From positions 496,387 through 547,063 of the forward strand of contig JAMPDE010000001.1 of the NCBI GenBank assembly GCA_023665825.1: 50,677 nucleotides of DNA. Reading direction: 5' to 3'. This DNA comes from Alistipes senegalensis (GTDB lineage Bacteria; Bacteroidota; Bacteroidia; Bacteroidales; Rikenellaceae). The translations under genes and the position numbers were made by a program. Position 1 is the stretch's first letter, and each line of letters starts with the position of its first letter. Under the pieces are notes generated by a model, which was not told where the DNA came from, did no database searches, and saw nothing but the letters and a program-made list of their open reading frames with translations. Shown piece after piece: positions 1-9,642 of this stretch.

Positions 1-2
1 GG

Positions 3-116
3 GAGGCCGAACCGTCGCTGCGGGCCGGTGCGCTGCGGGCGACGGGCGAACGGCTCCATGTGCCGCCGGAACGTTTCTTGGTGTCGGATGCGGTCATTGC
101 CGATTTGTTTTATTAG
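3..116 (+). CDS. C-terminal end of an unidentified protein (start lies outside the window)
   Basis: This frame is open from the left edge to a TAG at 114-116 and encodes the last 37 residues of a protein, ending SDAVIADLFY. Its codon use is G+C-rich like the neighbouring genes, and it ends about 190 nt before the next start, which supports a real 3' end. The visible part is too short to assign a family. No other frame in this stretch looks better. Confidence 0.5.
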   Translation, partial: EAEPSLRAGALRATGERLHVPPERFLVSDAVIADLFY

Positions 117-219
117 CGCGATAGGCCGTCGCTTTGCTGATGACGGTCGGCGTCGCTGCTCCCGAAACGGTGCATCGCGCCGAAAGAAATTAAAAATTTT
201 TAAGAATTACGCCGGCGGG

Positions 220-251
220 TTTGTTTTATCTAAATAGAAATGTTACCTTTG
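220..251 (+). promoter_or_regulatory. Bacteroidetes-type promoter of the glycogen synthase-phosphorylase gene
   Basis: TTTG at 220-223 and TACCTTTG at 244-251 are separated by 20 bp, matching the sigma-ABfr consensus TTTG-N19/20-TAnnTTTG. Transcription would begin near 258, leaving a leader of about 50 nt before the ATG at 308. The surrounding DNA is AT-rich compared with the genes. Confidence 0.8.
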
Positions 252-307
252 CACGCGAAAAATCGTTTTTGCACAATAAAATACAAAAAAATTACCGATA
301 CGAAATT

Positions 308-3300
308 ATGAGTAATGCGAAATTAACCCCCGACGTCCTGTTCGAGGTCAGTTGGGAAGTCTGCAACAAGGTCGGCGGCATCCACACCGTCATCGCGACC
401 AAAGCAGCGACTGCTACCCGCAAATTCGGCGACCGCTACCTGCTGATCGGCCCCGACCTGCAACATGAAGGCGTCAATCCCGAATTCGAGGAAGATCCCA
501 ACCTGCTGAAAAACTGGCGGCAAACCGTCTACGAAAAAGGCATCCGCATCCGCGTCGGCCGCTGGAAGACCGAGAGCATGCCGATCGCCATACTGATCGA
601 TTTCACTTCGCTCTTTTCGCAGAAAGACGAAATCCTGAAAAATCTTTGGGAAGATTACCACGTCGATTCGATTTCGGGCCAGTGGGACTACATCGAGCCC
701 GTGTTGTTCGGTTATGCCGCCGGCATGGTCATCGGGTCGTACGTCGAGCATTTCTGCACCGCCACCGAAAAGGTCGCAGCCCACTTCCACGAGTGGATGA
801 CCGCTGCGGGCGGCCTGTACCTGCGCAAGGCTTCGCCCTACGTGGCGACGCTCTTCACGACCCATGCGACGGTCATGGGCCGCTGCATCGCGGGCAACCG
901 GCTGCCGCTCTACAACGACCTCACGAAATTCAACGCCGACGAACTGGCCCGCCAGTTCAACGTCACGGCCAAGCACTCCATCGAAAAGAGCGCGGCGGCC
1001 TATCACGACGGATTTCTGACAGTCAGCGATTTGACCGCCAATGAATGCAAGTATTTGTTGAACCGCGAGCCCGACAGCGTGACGCCCAACGGTTTCGAGA
1101 ACGATTTCGTCTGGACGGGCGAGGAGTACGACGCCAAGCGCAAGGAGGCCCGCCGCGCCATGATCGAGGTGGCCGAAGCCTGCTTGGGCCGCAAGTTCGC
1201 GACCGACCCGCTCATCATCGGCACGAGCGGCCGCTACGAGTTCCGCAACAAGGGGCTCGACGTCTTCCTCGAATCGCTGAAACAGCTGGCCGCGTCGAAC
1301 GAGCTGCAGCGCGAGGTGCTGGCCTACGTGACGGTGCCCGCCGGCAATCGCGGCCCGCGCATCGACTTGCAGAACCATCTGGCCGACCCGTCGAACCCGA
1401 TCGACGAGAGCCAGTACAAATTCTCGACCCACTACTTGGAAAATCCGGCGTGGGACCCGATCGTCCACTCGCTCGAAGGCAGCGTGCTGACGACCGCCGA
1501 ATCGAAGGTGCACGTCATCTTCGTGCCGACCTACCTGAACAAGGCCGACGGCATTTTCAATAAACATTACTACGAATTGTTGGTGGGAATGGATATTACC
1601 GTCTTCCCGTCGTACTACGAGCCGTGGGGCTATACGCCGCTCGAATCGATCGCTTTCTCGGTGCCGACCATTACCACGTCGCTTTCGGGCTTCGGGCTGT
1701 GGTGCGAGAAACTGCGCGAGCACACGGGCGTGGAGGTCATCCGCCGCGACGACTACAACGACAAGGAGGTCATCGGCTCGATCGCCGAAGCGCTGCTCGG
1801 ATTCAGCCGCTTCGATGCCGAACATGTGGCCGCCGCCCGCCGTTCGGCCTACGAGATTTCCAAACAGCTGTTGTGGGAGCATCTCTATGCCGCCTACGAA
1901 AACGCCTACTCCGAAGCGATCGAGAGCTCGATTCTGCGTACCAACCGTGCCGTGCTGGACGACGGCGGCGCCAACAACGAACAAATCAACTTCGTGCGGC
2001 AGCAGCTCTTCGTCGAGCGGCCCAACTGGACGCGCATGATGATCGACAAGACGCTGCCCAAACGGTTGCACGCGCTCGAAGAGCTGTCGCGCAACCTGTG
2101 GTGGTGCTGGAACGCCGAAGCCCGCGACCTGTTCGAGAACATCGACCCCGAACTGTGGACGCTCTGCGAACGCAATCCCATCGCGTTTCTCGACAAATTG
2201 AGCGTCGAACGGCTCAAAGAACTGGAACGCGACGCCGCATTCCTCGCTCAGCTGGATGCCGTCTACACGCAGTTCCGCAACTACATGGAGGAAAAGCCCG
2301 CCCCGCAGTCGACGACCATTTCCTATTTCTCGATGGAGTACGGCCTGCACTCGTCGCTCAAAATCTACTCGGGCGGCTTGGGCATCTTAGCGGGCGATTA
2401 TCTGAAAGAGGCATCGGACAAGAATGTCCCGATGACGGCCGTCGGCCTGCTCTACCGTTACGGCTACTTCACGCAGCGTCTGTCGGCGCAGGGGGCACAG
2501 GAAGCGACCTATGAGGCGCAGAATTTTTATAAGCTGCCGATTTCTCCGGTGCGCGATGAGGCGGGCAACTGGACGACCGTGACCATCGCTTTTCCGGGCC
2601 GCACGCTCTCGGCCCGCATCTGGCGTTGTCAGGTGGGCCGCACGGACTTGTACCTGCTCGACACCGATTTCGAGGACAACTTGGAAGAAGACCGTCAGAT
2701 TACGCACTACCTCTACGGCGGCGACTGGGAGAACCGCTTGAAGCAGGAGATTCTGCTGGGTATCGGCGGTATCCGCGCCCTGCGCAAGATGGGCATCAAG
2801 AACGACGTCTTCCACTGCAACGAGGGCCACGCGGCGTTCATCGGCATCGAGCGCATCCGCGACTTGGTGAACCACAAGAAACTGACCTTCTCCGAAGCGT
2901 TGGAGGTCATCCGTTCGTCGTCGTTGTTCACGACCCACACGCCCGTGCCCGCTGGCCACGACGCGTTCCCCGAGTCGATGATCCGCCAGTACATGTCGCA
3001 CTACCCCGACGTATTGGGCATCACATGGGAGCAGTACATCAATCTCGGCAAGACCAATCCCAACGACCCCAACGAGAAGTTCTCGATGTCGGTGCTGGCC
3101 TGCAACCTCTCGCAGGAGGTCAACGGCGTATCTTGGCTGCACGGCGAAGTGTCGAAAGATATTCTGGGAAATATGTGGCCCGGTTACTTCAAGAACGAGC
3201 TGCATATCGGTTACGTCACGAACGGCGTCCACTTCCCGACGTGGGTGGCTACGGGGCTGCGCCGGCTCTATGCCCGTTACTTCGCCGACGGCTTCGAGGG

Positions 3301-4558
3301 ACACGCCTACGACATCCCCGCTTGGCAGAAAGTGCACGATATTCCCGACGCCGAGCTCTGGTCGGAGCGTATGAAGCTGAAAACCAAATTAATAAAGCAT
3401 ATCCGGCGGCGTTACAGTGACCCCAATCAGGTGCGCTTGGATTCGCCGCGCCAGATGTTGCAGATCATCGAGGGCATCAAGCCCGAAGTGCTCACCATCG
3501 GTTTCGCGCGCCGCTTCGCGACCTACAAACGCGCCTACCTGCTCTTCACGAACCTCGACCGGCTGGCCGCTATCGTGAACAACAAGGAGCGTCCCGTGCA
3601 GTTCATCTTCGCGGGCAAGGCCCACCCGAACGACAAACCCGGCCAAGACCTCATCAAGCGCATCGTCGAGGTGTCGGCCATGCCGCAGTTCGTCGGAAAG
3701 ATCATCTTCCTGCAAAACTACGACATGGAGCTCGCCCGCCGCATGGTGCAGGGCGTCGACGTGTGGCTCAACACCCCGACCCGTCCATTGGAGGCTTCGG
3801 GCACGTCGGGCGAAAAGTGCGTCATGAACGGCGTGCTGCAATTCTCGGTGCTCGACGGCTGGTGGGTCGAGGGCTACAAGAAGGGCGCCGGCTGGGCCCT
3901 GCCGATGGAACGCACCTTCGCCGACCAGCACTATCAGGACGAACTGGACGCCGAGATGATCTACAACACCATCGAGGAGGAGATCGTGCCGAAGTACTAC
4001 ACCCGCGACAAGGAGAACATCCCCTACGAATGGGTGCAGTCGGTCAAGGAGTGCGTCGCCGACATCGCGTCGAACTTCACGACCAACCGCATGCTCACGG
4101 ACTACGAGGAGCGGTTCTACGACAAGCTCGCGGAGCGTAAGCACCGCATGCTGGAAAACGGCTACCGCATGGCCCGCGAAATCGCCGCGTGGAAGCGCAA
4201 GGTTTCGGCTGCGTGGGACAACGTGCGTGTCGTCGACGTGCAGCGCGTCATGATGGGCAAGGAGGCCGTCTGCGTGGGCGAAAGCTACCACTTCGCGGTG
4301 ACGGTCGACGTCGCGTCGTTGCGGCCCGAAGATATCGGGGTCGAAATGGTCATCGCGCGCCAGATCGTCGGCGGCGAAGGGGTCAACGTGGCCAAAACGG
4401 TGCAGCTGAACCGTATCGGCACCGACGGCTCGCAGGTGACCTATGCCATCGACTATACGCCCGAATCGGCCGGTACGTTCGACGTCGCGCTGCGCGTCTA
4501 TCCGTCGAACCCCAACCTGCCGCACCGCATGGACTACGCACTGGTGAAGTGGGCATAG
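308..4558 (+). CDS. Glycogen synthase (GT3-like) fused to alpha-glucan phosphorylase (GT35)
   Basis: The protein has 1416 residues and two full enzymes in one chain. Residues about 9-560 resemble eukaryotic-type GT3 glycogen synthase: WEVCNKVGGIH near residue 16 is the sugar-nucleotide loop, and EPWGYTPLE near 436 holds the two conserved glutamates. From about 571 to 1400 it is a GlgP-type phosphorylase: ISYFSMEYGLHSSLKIYSGG opens the catalytic core, and GTSGEKCVMNG contains the lysine (about 1170) expected to bind pyridoxal phosphate. It would elongate glycogen from a nucleotide sugar and release glucose-1-phosphate by phosphorolysis, in the cytoplasm. The frame opens upstream at 221, but the ATG at 308 fits the promoter at 220-251 and the family's N-terminus. 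Fused proteins of this kind are known in Bacteroidetes. A terminator-like hairpin follows. Confidence 0.93.
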   Translation: MSNAKLTPDVLFEVSWEVCNKVGGIHTVIATKAATATRKFGDRYLLIGPDLQHEGVNPEFEEDPNLLKNWRQTVYEKGIRIRVGRWKTESMPIAILIDFTSLFSQKDEILKNLWEDYHVDSISGQWDYIEPVLFGYAAGMVIGSYVEHFCTATEKVAAHFHEWMTAAGGLYLRKASPYVATLFTTHATVMGRCIAGNRLPLYNDLTKFNADELARQFNVTAKHSIEKSAAAYHDGFLTVSDLTANECKYLLNREPDSVTPNGFENDFVWTGEEYDAKRKEARRAMIEVAEACLGRKFATDPLIIGTSGRYEFRNKGLDVFLESLKQLAASNELQREVLAYVTVPAGNRGPRIDLQNHLADPSNPIDESQYKFSTHYLENPAWDPIVHSLEGSVLTTAESKVHVIFVPTYLNKADGIFNKHYYELLVGMDITVFPSYYEPWGYTPLESIAFSVPTITTSLSGFGLWCEKLREHTGVEVIRRDDYNDKEVIGSIAEALLGFSRFDAEHVAAARRSAYEISKQLLWEHLYAAYENAYSEAIESSILRTNRAVLDDGGANNEQINFVRQQLFVERPNWTRMMIDKTLPKRLHALEELSRNLWWCWNAEARDLFENIDPELWTLCERNPIAFLDKLSVERLKELERDAAFLAQLDAVYTQFRNYMEEKPAPQSTTISYFSMEYGLHSSLKIYSGGLGILAGDYLKEASDKNVPMTAVGLLYRYGYFTQRLSAQGAQEATYEAQNFYKLPISPVRDEAGNWTTVTIAFPGRTLSARIWRCQVGRTDLYLLDTDFEDNLEEDRQITHYLYGGDWENRLKQEILLGIGGIRALRKMGIKNDVFHCNEGHAAFIGIERIRDLVNHKKLTFSEALEVIRSSSLFTTHTPVPAGHDAFPESMIRQYMSHYPDVLGITWEQYINLGKTNPNDPNEKFSMSVLACNLSQEVNGVSWLHGEVSKDILGNMWPGYFKNELHIGYVTNGVHFPTWVATGLRRLYARYFADGFEGHAYDIPAWQKVHDIPDAELWSERMKLKTKLIKHIRRRYSDPNQVRLDSPRQMLQIIEGIKPEVLTIGFARRFATYKRAYLLFTNLDRLAAIVNNKERPVQFIFAGKAHPNDKPGQDLIKRIVEVSAMPQFVGKIIFLQNYDMELARRMVQGVDVWLNTPTRPLEASGTSGEKCVMNGVLQFSVLDGWWVEGYKKGAGWALPMERTFADQHYQDELDAEMIYNTIEEEIVPKYYTRDKENIPYEWVQSVKECVADIASNFTTNRMLTDYEERFYDKLAERKHRMLENGYRMAREIAAWKRKVSAAWDNVRVVDVQRVMMGKEAVCVGESYHFAVTVDVASLRPEDIGVEMVIARQIVGGEGVNVAKTVQLNRIGTDGSQVTYAIDYTPESAGTFDVALRVYPSNPNLPHRMDYALVKWA

Positions 4559-4578
4559 TCCGTACGGACGGATTTTCG

Positions 4579-4616
4579 ACCCTGCACGTCGTTTTTTCAA
4601 AAAAAACGTGCAGGGT
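4579..4616 (+). terminator. Hairpin terminator after the synthase-phosphorylase gene
   Basis: ACCCTGCACGT (4579-4589) pairs perfectly with ACGTGCAGGGT (4606-4616). The loop is T/A-rich and could extend the stem. A weak T-rich stretch follows at about 4621-4630. It lies 21 nt after the stop codon. Confidence 0.65.
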
Positions 4617-4747
4617 TCCGAAATTTTTATTAATTTTGATAGGGGATAGTATACGATTTCGTATCGAAGGGCTCCCGGCCGGGATGCCGATGCGAATTCG
4701 GACGGACGTTACCTTATAGATTATAGGACGAACAGAAAACACGCACC

Positions 4748-6685
4748 ATGTCAGCGCTTACATTCGACAAAAACGAACTGGGCAACTTGGAGTATTCGCT
4801 CCAGCGCGAAATGCTCTCGACCGACCGCATGGGCGGTTACATGAGCACGACGATCGTCTGCTGCAACACGCGCCGGTATCACGGCCTGATGGTCGCGCCG
4901 ATCGACGACAGCGACCGGACCTATGTCCTGCTCTCGTCGCTCGACGAAACCGTCGTGCAACACGACCAATCCTTCAATTTGGCGCTGCACCGTTTCAAGG
5001 GCACCTACGAGCCGCGCGGCCACAAGTACATCACCGACTTCCAGTACACGCCGACGCCGACGATCACCTATCGCGTCGGGGGCGTCATCATGCGCAAGGA
5101 GATGCTGTGGATCCACAAGCGCACGCAGCTGATGATCCGCTATACGCTGGTGGACGCCCATTCGGAGACGAAACTGCGCCTGCGCCCGTTCCTCGCGTTC
5201 CGCGACAAACACGCGCTGACGCACGCCAACATGGAGGCCGACGGACGTTCTTATCCGAGCATCAACGGCGTGAAATGCCGGCTTTATAAAAATTTCCCTT
5301 GGCTCTACATGCAGACCGACCGGCCCGGCACGGAGTTCGTCCCCGCGCCCGACTGGTACTACAATTTCGAGTACCAGCAGGATTTGGCGCGCGGCTACGA
5401 CGGCTACGAAGACCTGCTGACGACGGGCTATTTCGAGCTCGGTCTCGAAAAGGGCGAGAGCGTCGTCTTCTCGGCTTCGCTCGACGAGATGGATTCGCCC
5501 GAAGCGATTCGCGACATGTTCGAGAGCTCGATCGCGCGCCGCACGCACAAGGTCGATTTCCACAGCTGCATGGAGCACTCCGCGCGGCAGTTCGTCATCC
5601 GGCGTCCGGGCAACCGCACGGAGGTCATCGCCGGTTATCCTTGGCACGGTGTCAAGGGACGCGAAACGTTCGTCGCGCTGCCGGGCATCACCCTGCATCA
5701 AAACCACAAGGAGGACTGCATCGACGTGCTCGATACGCAGGTGCGCGCCATGCACGACGGCATGTTCACGGGTACTTTCTCGGCGGCGGAAGCGGCCGAT
5801 GCTCCGCTGTGGTTCTACTGGACGCTGCAACAGCTTGAAAAGCAGGTGGGCGCGGCCGAAATCTGGAACCGCTATGGCGGTGCGATGAAAAGTGTGCTCG
5901 ACGCCTACCGCAACGGCATCGCCGGACGCATCGCCCTGCATGACAACGGGCTGGTTTGGGCCTACTGCGACCAGCACCCGATGACGTGGATGGATTCGGT
6001 CATCGACGGACGGCCCGTGACGCCGCGCAACGGCTATCAGGTCGAAGTCAACGCGTTGTGGTACAATGCCGTGCGCTATACGCTCGAAGTGGCCGAAAAG
6101 AACGGCGACCGCGCATTCGTCGACGCATGGAAAGAGTTGCCCGCGAAGACCGCCAAGTCGTTCAACGAACTGTTCGTCCTGCCCGAAGGCTATCTGGCCG
6201 ATTACGTCGGTCCCGAAGGAGCGAATGCGGACATCCGGCCGAACATGGTCATCGCCTGCGGCCTGCCCTACAAGATGCCCGACGAAACGATACAGGTCAA
6301 CGTGCTCCGCACGGTGCGCCAGCATCTGCTGACGCCGCGCGGCCTGCGCACGCTGTCGCCCCGCAACCCGATTTATCGCGGTTCGCAGGAGGGCACGCCG
6401 ACGGAACGCGATTTCGCGGGCAAGAACGGTTCGGTGTGGGCGTGGCCGCTGTCGTTTTACGTCCGTGCCTGCTTCGACATCGACGGCAAACGCTTCCTGC
6501 CGATCGCCGAACAGATGGTCGAGGATTTCAGCGAGGATATCCAGACCTACGGCATCGGTTCGATTTGCGAGCTGTTCGACGCCGACCCGCCGTTCGCTTC
6601 GCGCGGAGCCATTTCGCAGGCGTGGAGCGTAGCGGCGATTCTCGACATCGAAGCGATGATCTCGGCTTTAAGAAAGCCGTTTTAA
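4748..6685 (+). CDS. Glycogen debranching enzyme (amylo-alpha-1,6-glucosidase, GH133 type)
   Basis: A 645-residue protein of the bacterial/archaeal debranching type. The N-terminal half contains STDRMGGYMSTTIVCCNTRRYHGLMVAP (described here by its parts GGYMSTT and NTRRYHGLMV, residues about 31-45), the hallmark of the GDE N-terminal domain. The C-terminal half is an (alpha/alpha)6 barrel with WMDSVIDGRPVTPRNGYQVE and the final SQAWSVAAILDIEAM segment. It hydrolyses alpha-1,6 branch points left by the phosphorylase encoded just upstream. The start at 4748 is the first ATG after an AT-rich leader, and a weak TACCTTAT (-7-like) lies at 4710-4717. The last codons and the TAA stop (6683-6685) form the stem and T-tail of an R3 hairpin, so the terminator overlaps the coding end. 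Confidence 0.93.
   Translation: MSALTFDKNELGNLEYSLQREMLSTDRMGGYMSTTIVCCNTRRYHGLMVAPIDDSDRTYVLLSSLDETVVQHDQSFNLALHRFKGTYEPRGHKYITDFQYTPTPTITYRVGGVIMRKEMLWIHKRTQLMIRYTLVDAHSETKLRLRPFLAFRDKHALTHANMEADGRSYPSINGVKCRLYKNFPWLYMQTDRPGTEFVPAPDWYYNFEYQQDLARGYDGYEDLLTTGYFELGLEKGESVVFSASLDEMDSPEAIRDMFESSIARRTHKVDFHSCMEHSARQFVIRRPGNRTEVIAGYPWHGVKGRETFVALPGITLHQNHKEDCIDVLDTQVRAMHDGMFTGTFSAAEAADAPLWFYWTLQQLEKQVGAAEIWNRYGGAMKSVLDAYRNGIAGRIALHDNGLVWAYCDQHPMTWMDSVIDGRPVTPRNGYQVEVNALWYNAVRYTLEVAEKNGDRAFVDAWKELPAKTAKSFNELFVLPEGYLADYVGPEGANADIRPNMVIACGLPYKMPDETIQVNVLRTVRQHLLTPRGLRTLSPRNPIYRGSQEGTPTERDFAGKNGSVWAWPLSFYVRACFDIDGKRFLPIAEQMVEDFSEDIQTYGIGSICELFDADPPFASRGAISQAWSVAAILDIEAMISALRKPF
6663..6683 (+). terminator. 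R3-type terminator hairpin overlapping the debranching-enzyme stop codon
   Basis: CGGCTTT (6663-6669), loop AAG, AAAGCCG (6673-6679), then TTTTAAG. The stop codon TAA lies at 6683-6685 inside the T-tail. The same hairpin recurs at 35447-35467. A degenerate R3 body (GCGCGAAGGGCGG) follows. Confidence 0.6.
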
Positions 6686-6762
6686 GCGCGAAGGGCGGTT
6701 GTCGAGCTTCGGGCGGTTTCTGCGCCGTCGCGGAATAAAAAACGATTGTTGCGGGACGGAGA

Positions 6763-6836
6763 CTGCGGACGGCACGACACGCCAGTGGCGGGCCTCCGCT
6801 GGCGGAGGCTTCGGCCCGCGCGACGCAGAGCGTCGC
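6763..6836. repeat. R1 intergenic repeat, copy 1 (74 bp)
   Basis: This block matches 16889-16962 at about 72 of 74 positions by eye. It contains two hairpins: GGGCCTCCGC paired with GCGGAGG and outer GCCC, and GCGACGC-AGA-GCGTCGC (6820-6836). The second hairpin also appears in the R2 elements at about 35859 and 39970. Confidence 0.85.
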
Positions 6837-6883
6837 AACCTGAATTCGGTAATGGTGGCCGTGACCGGCGGAAACACGAAAAC

Positions 6884-7083
6884 CGGTTAAATAAAAGGCG
6901 CAGAAACGTGGCGAAGCGTACGGACTGGCAGTTGCGCTAATAAAAAGGCGCAGAAACGTTGCAAAGCGTATGGACTGTCCGTCGCGCTAATAAAAATACG
7001 GAGAAAGAAGATGTGAGAGTGGAGAAACGGAGGGAACGGACTGTTCCCGCGCTCCGCTTTCGCGATTAATAGAGAGAAGTAAC
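6884..7083. repeat. Degenerate tandem repeats in the leader of the GT4 gene
   Basis: Two units of about 50 bp stand in tandem, each with GGCGCAGAAACG, GCAAAGCGTA or GCGAAGCGTA, TGGACTG or CGGACTG, and ending GCGC followed by TAATAAAA. A third, broken unit starts with TAATAAAA near 6988. The rest, to the ATG at 7084, holds no gene that I can see. No TAnnTTTG promoter is obvious in 6686-7083. Confidence 0.6.
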
Positions 7084-8400
7084 ATGAGAGTTTTAATGTT
7101 CGGTTGGGAGTTCCCGCCCCATATCGCGGGCGGATTGGGAACGGCCTGCTACGGAATGACGCGCGGTCTTGCCCGCAACGGCGTGGACGTAACTTTCGTC
7201 GTGCCCCACGCCTACGGCGACGAGGACCAGCGATTCATTCGGATTTTGAACGCCAGCGATGTCGATGCGCTCTACGGCGCGACAGGCAGCGATGCCGACG
7301 ATATTCTGGCCAAGATGTCGTTCATCCACATCGACTCGAACATGGTGCCCTACATCTCGCCCGAAGAGTACGAATCGTACCACGAAAAGTACGTCGCATC
7401 GGGTCAGCGCGTCTGGTCGACGACCGACGTCTGGAAACAGCGGTATACGTTCTCGGGCAAGTACGGCGCGAACCTCATGGAGGAGGTCGCCCGCTACGCC
7501 GTCGTTGCCGCGCAGGTCGCTAAAGAACTCGAAGGACAGTTCGACGTCATCCATGCGCACGACTGGCTCACCTATTATGCGGGAATCGCTGCCAAACGCG
7601 TCTCTGGGAAACCGCTCGTCGTGCACATGCACGCGACGGAGTTCGACCGCAGCGGCGAAAATATCAACACGCAGACCTATGCCATCGAACGGGCGGGCAT
7701 GATGGCCGCCGACCGCGTGATGGCGGTGTCGAACCTGACGCGCAACATCGTCATCAACCGCTACGGCATTCCGGCCGAACGGGTCGTGACGGTGCACAAC
7801 GCCGTGCGGTTCGCCGAAAACAGCTCCGAAGCGCCCGAACGCGGCGTGAAAGACAAAATCGTTACGTTCTTGGGCCGCATCACCTATCAGAAAGGGCCCG
7901 ACTACTTCGTCGAGGCGGCCGCCAAAGTGCTCAAACGGCTGCCCGACGTGCGTTTCGTCATGGCCGGTTCGGGCGATATGATGAACCACATCATCCGCCG
8001 CGTGGCGCGGCTCGGCATCGCCGACCGCTTCCACTTCACCGGCTTCCTGCGCGGCGAGGACGTGCACAAGATGTTCCAGCTGTCGGACGTTTACGTCATG
8101 CCGTCGGTCTCGGAGCCGTTCGGCATCTCGCCCCTCGAAGCCATGCGCTCGAACGTGCCGGTCATCATCTCGAAGCAGAGCGGCGTCGCCGAAGTGCTCG
8201 ACTATGCCGTGAAAGTCGACTATTGGGATGTCGATGCGCTGGCCGACGCCATCTACGGCCTGGTCAAGTATCCGGCGCTGGCGAGCATGTTCTCGTCCAA
8301 AGGGCTGGAAGAGGTCACGAACCTCAAATGGAACGACGCGGCGGCCAAGATGAAAGCCATCTACGAGGAGGTTATCGCAGAAAGTAAAAACAATAAATAG
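7084..8400 (+). CDS. GT4 glycosyltransferase of the glycogen locus
   Basis: 438 residues with a GT-B fold. The N-terminus MRVLMFGWEFPPHIAGGLGT is the substrate-binding loop of GT4/GT5 enzymes. HAHDWLTYYAG (near 155) and FLGRITYQKGPDYFVEAA (near 260) are typical, and SEPFGISPLEAM (near 345) carries the E-x7-E sugar-nucleotide motif. It most resembles the GT4 partner gene found beside glycogen synthase and GH57 genes in Bacteroides, so a role in alpha-glucan elongation or maltosyl transfer is inferred; the donor sugar cannot be read from the sequence. The GH57 gene starts 11 nt after the stop, so the two are almost surely one transcript. Confidence 0.88.
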   Translation: MRVLMFGWEFPPHIAGGLGTACYGMTRGLARNGVDVTFVVPHAYGDEDQRFIRILNASDVDALYGATGSDADDILAKMSFIHIDSNMVPYISPEEYESYHEKYVASGQRVWSTTDVWKQRYTFSGKYGANLMEEVARYAVVAAQVAKELEGQFDVIHAHDWLTYYAGIAAKRVSGKPLVVHMHATEFDRSGENINTQTYAIERAGMMAADRVMAVSNLTRNIVINRYGIPAERVVTVHNAVRFAENSSEAPERGVKDKIVTFLGRITYQKGPDYFVEAAAKVLKRLPDVRFVMAGSGDMMNHIIRRVARLGIADRFHFTGFLRGEDVHKMFQLSDVYVMPSVSEPFGISPLEAMRSNVPVIISKQSGVAEVLDYAVKVDYWDVDALADAIYGLVKYPALASMFSSKGLEEVTNLKWNDAAAKMKAIYEEVIAESKNNK

Positions 8401-8411
8401 GAACACGCATT

Positions 8412-9632
8412 ATGAAAACCGTTTGCCTCTATTTTCAGGTACACCAGCCGTGGCGTCTGAAAAAATACCGTTTCTTCAACATGGGCAGGGATCACCACTA
8501 TCTGGACGATCTGTTGAACCGTTCGATCATGCAGAAGGTCGCACGGCAGTGCTACCTGCCGATGAACGCGCTGCTGCTGAAGCTCATCCGCGAAAACGAG
8601 GGCCGGTTCCGCTGCACGTTCTCCATCACGGGCATCGCCGTCGAGCAGTTCAAGACCTATGCGCCCGAAGTGCTCGATTCGTTCCGCGAGCTGGCCGCTA
8701 CGGGGTGCGTCGAGTTCTTGGCCGAAACCTACTCGCACTCGTTGGCGGCATTGGCTTCGCCCGAAGACTTCTGCGAACAGGTCAAGCTGCACACCCGCAT
8801 GCTGGAGCGGGAGTTCGGCGTACGGCCGACCGCTTTCCGCAACACGGAGCTGATTTACTCGGACGAAATCGGCCGCGCCGTCGCCGACATGGGCTTCAAG
8901 ACGATGCTGGCCGAAGGTGCGCGCCACGTGCTGGGCTGGAAGTCGCCCAACTTCGTCTATACCAATGCGATCGACCAGAAGATGCGGCTGCTGCTGCGCA
9001 ACTACAAGTTGTCGGACGACATCGCGTTCCGTTTCTCGGACAAGGGCTGGGACCAGTGGCCGCTGACGCCCGAAAAATATGTTTCGTGGCTCGCTTCGGA
9101 CGAGACGCCGGGCGACGTCATCAACTTGTTCATGGACTACGAGACCTTCGGCGAGCACCAGAACGCCGATACGGGCATCTTCGACTTCATGCGGGCGCTG
9201 CCTGCCGCCGTGCTGGCCAAGCAGGGTGAACTGGAATTCGCGACGGTGAGCGAAACGGCGCAGAAACACCAGCCGGTGTCGGTGCTGCACTGTCCGCACG
9301 TGATGTCGTGGGCCGACGAGGAGCGCGACGTGACGGCATGGCTCGGCAACGAATTGCAGAACGAGGCGTTTTCCAAACTCTATGCGCAGAAAGACAAGGT
9401 CTTCGAGCTGGACGACCCCGATTTCTACTACGTGTGGAGCTTCCTGCAAACCTCCGACCACTTCTACTACATGGCCACGAAATGGCTGTCGGACGGCGAC
9501 GTGCACTCCTATTTCAACCCCTACGATTCGGCCTACGATGCGTTCATCAACTACATGAACGTGCTGTCGGACTTCATCATCGAACTCGACGCCGCGCTGG
9601 CGGAGAAAAAAGGGGTGAAGGTCGCGCAATAA
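8412..9632 (+). CDS. GH57 family alpha-amylase / 4-alpha-glucanotransferase
   Basis: 406 residues. The conserved GH57 regions are visible in order: FQVHQP (residues 8-13), AETYSHSLAAL (near 105), FRNTELIYSDE (near 140), whose Glu is the expected nucleophile, and FMDYETFGEHQ (near 238), whose Asp is the expected acid/base. No signal peptide is present, so it should act on intracellular alpha-glucan, cleaving or transferring alpha-1,4 linkages. It is coupled to the GT4 gene upstream, and the pair ends the glycogen block. Whether it is mainly a hydrolase or a transferase cannot be decided from sequence alone. Confidence 0.9.
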   Translation: MKTVCLYFQVHQPWRLKKYRFFNMGRDHHYLDDLLNRSIMQKVARQCYLPMNALLLKLIRENEGRFRCTFSITGIAVEQFKTYAPEVLDSFRELAATGCVEFLAETYSHSLAALASPEDFCEQVKLHTRMLEREFGVRPTAFRNTELIYSDEIGRAVADMGFKTMLAEGARHVLGWKSPNFVYTNAIDQKMRLLLRNYKLSDDIAFRFSDKGWDQWPLTPEKYVSWLASDETPGDVINLFMDYETFGEHQNADTGIFDFMRALPAAVLAKQGELEFATVSETAQKHQPVSVLHCPHVMSWADEERDVTAWLGNELQNEAFSKLYAQKDKVFELDDPDFYYVWSFLQTSDHFYYMATKWLSDGDVHSYFNPYDSAYDAFINYMNVLSDFIIELDAALAEKKGVKVAQ

Positions 9633-9642
9633 TTCTTTCCTT

